Below are positions 58,911 through 64,000 of a stretch of 64,000 nt of DNA, piece after piece; position 1 is the first letter of the stretch, and every line of letters starts with the position of its first letter. The translations under genes and the position numbers were made by a program. The DNA is from CAVTWH01 sp963738365. Its GTDB lineage: Bacteria; Actinomycetota; Actinomycetes; Mycobacteriales; Micromonosporaceae. The stretch covers positions 310,001 to 374,000 of the forward strand of contig CAVTWH010000007.1 in NCBI GenBank assembly GCA_963738365.1. Reading direction: 5' to 3'. The notes beneath the pieces were generated by a model. It had not been told where the DNA came from and ran no database searches. It saw only the letters and a program-made list of their open reading frames with translations.

Positions 58911-59492
58911 TTACTTGATGAACTGCTGAGAGAACGGGTAGCGGTATTCGCGGCCCTCGTTGGCCTTGATGCCAGCGAGGATGCCGAAGGCGATCGCGCC
59001 GATCCAGACGGCCGCCGCCACCAGCCAGAGCAGCCCGCTGACCAGCGCCCACAGGGCGCCGTCGAGGGCGAAGCCGGCGCAGGTGCGCAGCACGAACAGG
59101 ACCAGGGCGGCCCCGCTGAACGGCAGGAAGAAGTTCAGCGCCGGCAGGGCGTACCTGCGGACGTTGGGCTCCTTGCCCTTGACCAGGTACGCGATGAGCG
59201 GACCGAGCGCGGAGAGCACGCCGAAGGAGATCAGGCTGCCGGCCGCGGCGCCGAAAGTGGCCACCAGCGCCCAGGTCTTCTCCTCGGAACTGTTGTACCC
59301 GGGCGGGGGTGCGGCCGGCGGGCCGGCGTAACCGGGCGGGGGGGCCTGGTAGCCCGGGGGCGGGGCCTGGTAGCCCGGCGGCGGGGCCTGGTAGCCGGGC
59401 GGGGGTGCCTGGTAGCCCGGCTGTACCGGGGGCTGGTACCCCGGCTGTGGGGGCAAGTTCGGGTCGGGGCCCGGGGGTGGTGGTTGGGTCAT
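58911..59492 (-). CDS. DUF4870 membrane protein with Pro/Gly/Tyr repeats
   Basis: 193 aa from ATG 59492. The N-terminal 75 residues are a repeat of the type APPPGYQ, then a DUF4870 core with about four hydrophobic segments (TWALVATFGAAAGSLISFGV; LWALVSGLLWLVAAAVWIGA). These proteins are widespread and of unknown function. Divergent from the CIRCE-hrcA promoter. Confidence 0.85.
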   Translation of the reverse strand: MTQPPPPGPDPNLPPQPGYQPPVQPGYQAPPPGYQAPPPGYQAPPPGYQAPPPGYAGPPAAPPPGYNSSEEKTWALVATFGAAAGSLISFGVLSALGPLIAYLVKGKEPNVRRYALPALNFFLPFSGAALVLFVLRTCAGFALDGALWALVSGLLWLVAAAVWIGAIAFGILAGIKANEGREYRYPFSQQFIK

Positions 59493-59640
59493 GTGCGACA
59501 CGGTAGGGCCACCGATCAATGGGCGCCAGCCGCGAATGGGAGTCGGCTGGGTACTGTCGGTAATTGGCTGAGATAACCATGTTTTCCGGGGCATAAGCCG
59601 CGATACTGCTGATCGCCGGAGTCGGCCCCGACGTCGTAGA

Positions 59641-59667
59641 CTGGCACTCACTCGATTGGAGTGCCAG
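59641..59667 (+). promoter_or_regulatory. CIRCE operator
   Basis: CTGGCACTC-N9-GAGTGCCAG (59641-59649, 59659-59667), the HrcA-binding inverted repeat, 41 bases before the hrcA start. It gives autoregulation of hrcA-dnaJ by heat shock. Confidence 0.95.
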
Positions 59668-59708
59668 TAACTACCCGCTGCGAGCACGGACGGAGGGCGA
59701 CGCAGGCG

Positions 59709-60737
59709 ATGAACCCCGAGGATCGCAAGCTCGAGGTGCTCCGGGCCATCGTCGAGGACTACGTCGCCACCCAGGAGCCGGTCGGCAGCAAGGCCCTCGT
59801 CGAGCGGCACAACCTGCGGGTCTCCCCGGCCACCGTGCGCAACGACATGGCCGTGCTGGAGGAGGAGGGGTATATCCGCCAGCCGCACACCAGCGCCGGC
59901 CGGGTCCCCACCGACCGGGGGTACCGCCTCTTCGTCGACAAGCTCTCCCGGATCAAGCCACTCTCCCCGGCCGAGCGCCGGGCCATCGAACGCTTCCTGC
60001 TCGGCGCCGTCGACCTGGACGACACCGTGCACCGCACCGTCCGGCTGCTCGCCCAGCTCACCCGCCAGGTCGCCGTGGTGCAGTACCCCAGCCTGTCCCG
60101 CTCCTCCGTGCGCCACCTGGAGCTGGTACCCATCTCCACCACCCGGGCCATGCTGGTGGTCATCACCGACACCGGCCGGGTGGAGCAGCGCCTGGTGGAG
60201 CTGCCCGGGCCGGTCAGCGACGGCGACGTCACCCGGCTGCGGACCATGATCAACGAGAAGCTGGTGGGCAAGCGGCTCGCCGACACCCCGCCGATCGTGC
60301 AGGAACTGACCGAGGAGACCGACCCGGCGCTGCGGCTGCCGATGGCCTCGCTCGCCTCGGTGCTGCTGGAGACCCTGGTCGAGCGCGGTGAGGAGCGCAT
60401 CGCGCTGGCCGGCACGGCCAACCTGGCCCGCGGCGGCCAGCTGGACTTCCAGGGCACCCTCGGCCCGGTGCTGGAGGCGCTGGAGGAGGAGGTCATCCTG
60501 CTCAAGCTCATCGGCTGCGCCAGCGCCGAGGCCACCGTCACCCGGGTACTCATCGGTGACGAGAACCAGATCGAGCACCTGCGCGCCACCTCGGTGGTGA
60601 GCACCGGTTACGGGCCGGGTGCCACCATCGTGGGTGGGCTGGGGGTACTCGGCCCCACCCGGATGGACTACCCCGCGACAATCGCCACGGTCAGCGCCGT
60701 GGCGCGCTACGTCGGCGACCTGCTGGCGGAGCGCTGA
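59709..60737 (+). CDS. hrcA: Heat-inducible transcription repressor HrcA
   Basis: 342 aa. Winged helix RKLEVLRAIVEDYVATQEPV then GSKALVERHNLRVSPATVRN; the dimerisation and GAF-like parts follow (FLLGAVDLDDTVHRTVRLLA). ATG 59709 (MNPEDRKLEV). It binds the CIRCE upstream and releases it when GroEL is occupied. dnaJ follows after 37 bases. Confidence 0.97.
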   Translation: MNPEDRKLEVLRAIVEDYVATQEPVGSKALVERHNLRVSPATVRNDMAVLEEEGYIRQPHTSAGRVPTDRGYRLFVDKLSRIKPLSPAERRAIERFLLGAVDLDDTVHRTVRLLAQLTRQVAVVQYPSLSRSSVRHLELVPISTTRAMLVVITDTGRVEQRLVELPGPVSDGDVTRLRTMINEKLVGKRLADTPPIVQELTEETDPALRLPMASLASVLLETLVERGEERIALAGTANLARGGQLDFQGTLGPVLEALEEEVILLKLIGCASAEATVTRVLIGDENQIEHLRATSVVSTGYGPGATIVGGLGVLGPTRMDYPATIATVSAVARYVGDLLAER

Positions 60738-60774
60738 TCCCCCGATCAGCACCACGAAACGAGGGCACGGAGCA

Positions 60775-61911
60775 TTGGCCAGGGACTACTACGGGATCCT
60801 CGGAGTGGCGAAGACCGCCGACGCCGACGAGATCAAGCGCGCCTACCGCAAGCTGGCCCGCCAGTACCACCCGGACGTCAATCCGGACCCGGCGGCGCAG
60901 GAGCGGTTCAAGGAGATCAACGCCGCGTACGAGGTGCTCTCCGACGACAAGAAGCGCCAGATCGTCGACCTCGGCGGCGACCCGCTGGCCCCCGGTGGCA
61001 GCGGCCCCGGCCCCGGTGCGGGCGGGCCGTTCGTCGGCTTCCAGGACATCATGGACGCCTTCTTCGGGGCGGCCGGCGGTGGCGCGACCCGGGGCCCCCG
61101 GCCGCGTACCCGGCCCGGCGCCGACGCCATCCTGCCGCTGCCGCTGGAGTTGCACGAGACCGCGTTCGGCGTGGAGGCGCCGATCACCGTGGACACCGCG
61201 GTGGTCTGCCCGACCTGCCACGGCGGCGGCGCGGCCCCCGGTACCCAGCCGGTGCAGTGTGACGTCTGCCATGGCCGCGGCGAGGTGCAGTCGGTGCAGC
61301 GCACCTTCCTCGGCCAGGTGGTCTCCGCCCGCCCCTGCACCAACTGCGCCGGGCACGGCACGGTCATCCCCAACCCCTGCCCGACCTGCGGCGGCGACGG
61401 CCGGGTCCGCACCCGGCGGACGCTGACCGTGAAGGTGCCGGCCGGCGTCGAGGACCAGATGCGTATCCGACTCGCCGGCAAGGGCGAGGTCGGCCCCGGC
61501 GGCGGCCCACCCGGCGACCTCTACGTGGAGATCCGCGAACGGCCCCACGACGTGTTCGCCCGCAAGGGCGACGACCTGCACTGCCGGGTCACCGTGCCGA
61601 TGACGGCCGCGGCGCTGGGCACCAAGCTCACCATCAAGACCCTGGACGGCGAGGAGAACGTCGACGTCAAGGCCGGCACCCAGCCGGGCGCCACGCTGCG
61701 CATCCGGGCCAAGGGGGTACCGCACATGCGCGGTGCCGGGCGCGGTGACCTGTTCATCCACCTGGACGTGCGGACCCCGACCAAGCTCGAGCCGGAGCAG
61801 GAGCGGCTGCTGCGCGAGTTCGCCAAGTCCCGGGGCGAGGAGATGTCCGAGCTGACCAAGCAGGGCGGCTTCTTCTCGTTCATCCGGGACGCCTTCAACG
61901 GCCACGCCTGA
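60775..61911 (+). CDS. dnaJ: Molecular chaperone DnaJ
   Basis: 378 aa from TTG 60775. J domain with HPD (RQYHPDVNP), a short G/F-rich linker, four zinc-binding CxxCxGxG-type repeats (CPTCHGGG, CDVCHGRG, CTNCAGHG, CPTCGGDG), then the substrate-binding domains. It is the HrcA-linked second DnaJ of actinobacteria (dnaJ2), not the dnaK-operon copy. Cooperates with DnaK. Confidence 0.96.
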   Translation: MARDYYGILGVAKTADADEIKRAYRKLARQYHPDVNPDPAAQERFKEINAAYEVLSDDKKRQIVDLGGDPLAPGGSGPGPGAGGPFVGFQDIMDAFFGAAGGGATRGPRPRTRPGADAILPLPLELHETAFGVEAPITVDTAVVCPTCHGGGAAPGTQPVQCDVCHGRGEVQSVQRTFLGQVVSARPCTNCAGHGTVIPNPCPTCGGDGRVRTRRTLTVKVPAGVEDQMRIRLAGKGEVGPGGGPPGDLYVEIRERPHDVFARKGDDLHCRVTVPMTAAALGTKLTIKTLDGEENVDVKAGTQPGATLRIRAKGVPHMRGAGRGDLFIHLDVRTPTKLEPEQERLLREFAKSRGEEMSELTKQGGFFSFIRDAFNGHA

Positions 61912-61923
61912 GCACCCGCGCCG

Positions 61924-62637
61924 GTGAGTCCGCCGCTGTTCCTGGTCGACGCGCTGCCCACGGGCGGGGCGTACACCCTCGACGGGGCCGAGGGGCACCA
62001 CGCCGCCGACGTGCAGCGGCTGCGCCCCGGTGAACGGCTGCTGCTCGGCGACGGGCGCGGCGGGCTGGCCGCCGCCGTGGTCAGCGCCGCCCGGCGCGGA
62101 GCGCTCGACCTCGACGTCTCCTCGGCCAGCACGGCGCCGGCCCCCGCGCCCCGCCTGGTGGTGGCCCAGGCGCTGGCCAAGGGCGACCGGGGGGAGCTGG
62201 CCGTACAGGCGATGACCGAGGTCGGCGTGGACGAGATCGTGCCCTGGGCGGCGGCCCGCAGCCTGGTGCAGTGGCACGGCGAGCGCGGCACCCGCTCCTG
62301 GGAGAAGTGGCGCGCCACCGCCCGGGAGGCGGCCAAGCAGGCCCGCCTGGTCTGGCACCCGACCGTCGCGCCGCCGGCCGCCACCGCCGCGCTGGCCGGC
62401 CGGCTGCACTTCGTCCTGCACGAGGAGGCGAGCGCGCCGCTGTCCGGCGTCGCGCTGCCGGACGGGGCGGAGATCGTCCTGGCGGTCGGGCCGGAGGGCG
62501 GCGTCTCCGCCGAGGAGCTGGCCGCCTTCGAGCAGGCGGGTGCGGTGCCGGTGCGGCTCGGCGCCAGCGTGCTGCGTACCTCCACCGCCGGGGTGGCCGC
62601 GCTGGCCGTGCTCTCCGCGCGGCTCGGCCGCTGGTAG
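61924..62637 (+). CDS. rsmE: 16S rRNA (uracil1498-N3)-methyltransferase
   Basis: 237 aa SPOUT methyltransferase. LVVAQALAKGDRGELAVQAM then TEVGVDEIVPWAA, and the knot IVLAVGPEGGVSAEELAAFE with LGASVLRTSTAGVAAL, are diagnostic. GTG 61924, 12 bases after dnaJ, the normal order. Confidence 0.94.
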   Translation: MSPPLFLVDALPTGGAYTLDGAEGHHAADVQRLRPGERLLLGDGRGGLAAAVVSAARRGALDLDVSSASTAPAPAPRLVVAQALAKGDRGELAVQAMTEVGVDEIVPWAAARSLVQWHGERGTRSWEKWRATAREAAKQARLVWHPTVAPPAATAALAGRLHFVLHEEASAPLSGVALPDGAEIVLAVGPEGGVSAEELAAFEQAGAVPVRLGASVLRTSTAGVAALAVLSARLGRW

Positions 62638-62652
62638 CCGGTACCGTCCGGC

Positions 62653-63915
62653 ATGGCGAGCGTCCTGCGACACCGTGACTTCAGCCTGCTCTGGGCCGGG
62701 CTGACCGTGAGCGAACTCGGCGACAGCGTCACCTTCCTCGCCTTCCCGCTGGTCGCGGTGGCGGCTCTGGGTGCGCCGCCGGTTCAGGTGGGGCTGGTCA
62801 GCGCGGCCGGGTCGGTCGCCTGGCTGCTGGTGGGGCTGCCGGCCGGGGTCTGGGTGGACCGGCTGCGCCGGCGCCCGGTGATGATCGCCAGCGACCTGGC
62901 CCGCGCTGCGCTGCTGTTCTCGGTACCGCTCGCCTGGTGGCTGGGACTGCTCACGGTGGCCCAGCTCGCGGTAGTGGCGTTGCTGTCCGGGACGGGGCAG
63001 GTGCTGTTCAGCGTGGCCAACACGGCGCTGCTGCCGCGGGTACTGCCGGCTGACCGGCTGGCCGACGGCAACGGGGTGCTACAGGCCAGCGCCTCGGCGG
63101 CGGCCATCGCCGGGCCGGGGCTCGGCGGCGGGCTGGTCCAGCTGGTCGGTGCGCCGGCCGCGCTGCTGCTGGACGTCGCGAGCTTCCTGCTGTCGGCCGG
63201 CGCGGTGGGCGCCATGCGGACCTCCGAGCCGGTCCCCGCCGCAGCACGCCGCCGGCTGCGGACCGAACTGCGGGAGGGCATGGCCTACGTGCTGCGTACC
63301 CCGCTGCCGCGCACCCTGGCCATCGGCGCGACGGTGTGCAACGTGGCGCTTGCCGGGTACGACACGGTGCTGATCATCTTCCTGGTGCGGCAGCTGCAGC
63401 TGCCGACCTGGGTGATCGGCCTGGCATTCGGGGCGGTCAGCGTCGGCGGGCTGGTCGGGGCCGCACTGGCCGGACGGCTCGCCCGCCGCATCGGCGACGC
63501 CCGGGCCGTCCGGCTGGCCGCCGGGGCGGTGCTGTGCGGGCTGCTCACCCCGCTGGCCGGCGGCGGCGCCCGGCTGGCCTGGCTGGTCGTCGGCGGATTC
63601 GGGTTGAGCGCCGCGCTGGGCATCTTCAACGTCTGTGTGGCCAGCGGCCTGCAGGCCAGCGTGCCGGGGGCGCTGCTCGGCCGGGTCACCGCCTCGATCA
63701 GGGTCTTCACCCGGGGCGCCCTGTCGCTGGGTGCCCTGCTCGGCGGTGTGCTGGCCGGGGTACTGGTACCCCGGACGGCGCTCGCGCTCGTGCTCATCCT
63801 GCTGCTGCCCATCCCGGTGATCATCTGGCGCTCGCCGCTGGGCCGGGTGCGTACTCTCGCCGAACTGACCCCGTCGCCCGAGCCGTCGCCCACCTCCCTG
63901 TCGACCGGGGCCTAG
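62653..63915 (+). CDS. MFS transporter (DHA3-like)
   Basis: 420 aa with about 12 hydrophobic helices. Motif A-like LPAGVWVDRLRRRPVMIASD, and start MASVLRHRDFSLLWAGLTVS, fit the EntS/macrolide-type DHA3 group. ATG 62653 lies 15 bases after rsmE. A HIT gene follows closely. Substrate unknown. Confidence 0.88.
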   Translation: MASVLRHRDFSLLWAGLTVSELGDSVTFLAFPLVAVAALGAPPVQVGLVSAAGSVAWLLVGLPAGVWVDRLRRRPVMIASDLARAALLFSVPLAWWLGLLTVAQLAVVALLSGTGQVLFSVANTALLPRVLPADRLADGNGVLQASASAAAIAGPGLGGGLVQLVGAPAALLLDVASFLLSAGAVGAMRTSEPVPAAARRRLRTELREGMAYVLRTPLPRTLAIGATVCNVALAGYDTVLIIFLVRQLQLPTWVIGLAFGAVSVGGLVGAALAGRLARRIGDARAVRLAAGAVLCGLLTPLAGGGARLAWLVVGGFGLSAALGIFNVCVASGLQASVPGALLGRVTASIRVFTRGALSLGALLGGVLAGVLVPRTALALVLILLLPIPVIIWRSPLGRVRTLAELTPSPEPSPTSLSTGA

Positions 63916-63925
63916 GATCCCCGGA

Positions 63926-64000
63926 GTGAGTGATTGTCTGTTCTGTCGCATCGTGGCCGGTGACATCCCCGCGACCGTGGTCCTGGACACCGCCGACGTG
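63926..64000 (+). CDS. HIT family protein, 3' partial
   Basis: The first 25 residues from GTG 63926 (VSDCLFCRIVAGDIPATVVL) match the zinc-binding N-terminus of HinT-type nucleotide hydrolases. The catalytic His triad lies beyond the window. Confidence 0.88.
   Translation, partial: MSDCLFCRIVAGDIPATVVLDTADV

Overview
The window is a high-GC actinobacterial chromosome with many GTG and TTG starts, tight start/stop overlaps and an actinobacterial type 2 IleRS. The gene order valS-folC-DUF4233-ndk, rne-rplU-rpmA-obgE-nadD-rsfS, comEA-comEC-holA-rpsT-lepA and hemW-hrcA-dnaJ-rsmE fits Micromonosporaceae (Micromonospora, Salinispora or Actinoplanes-like). The genus is inferred from synteny and protein character only.

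Layout. 1-7.5 kb: end of a repeat-bearing membrane protein, valS, folC, a DUF4233 membrane protein, a convergent VOC-domain membrane protein, ndk. 7.6-13.1 kb: a short T-box leader and ileS (one frame break), a strong terminator and 22-bp tandem repeats, an acyltransferase, a lipoprotein. 13.1-19.5 kb: two radical-SAM-linked proteins, RNase E/G and rplU, all interrupted by many single-base indels that are most likely sequence errors, then rpmA. 19.8-29.4 kb: obgE, then a minus-strand pair (DHA2 exporter, trpS) behind a complete trp-type attenuator, then nadD-rsfS-phosphatase, a lipoprotein, degV, comEA and the 5' half of comEC.

29.4-46.1 kb: a compact prophage of about 16.7 kb integrated by a large serine recombinase inside the comEC coding sequence. 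A 5-bp GGCGC core flanks it and excision would restore comEC in frame. It has an integrase, a RepA-like ATPase, an HNH nuclease, small and large terminase, one 959-codon gene fusing portal, prohead protease and major capsid protein (with an internal ribosome binding site ahead of the capsid part), connector, tail terminator, tail tube, a G/GT chaperone pair with a programmed-type frameshift, a very short tape measure, minor tail and fibre proteins, and a GntR regulator. No lysis gene is recognisable.

46.1-64 kb: the 3' half of comEC, two WXG100-like proteins, holA, a repeat-rich membrane protein, rpsT, lepA, a NUDIX hydrolase, a GlsB-type membrane protein behind two sigma-B-like promoters, a phytanoyl-CoA dioxygenase-like protein, a lysozyme-like exported protein, enoyl-CoA hydratase, hemW, a DUF4870 protein, CIRCE-hrcA-dnaJ, rsmE, an MFS transporter and the start of a HIT protein.

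Most notable: the portal-protease-capsid polyprotein phage in comEC, with attP between two divergent genes, and the Trp-Trp leader-peptide attenuator of a TrpRS with an atypical KMSKS loop, which suggests an inducible, possibly antibiotic-tolerant enzyme.
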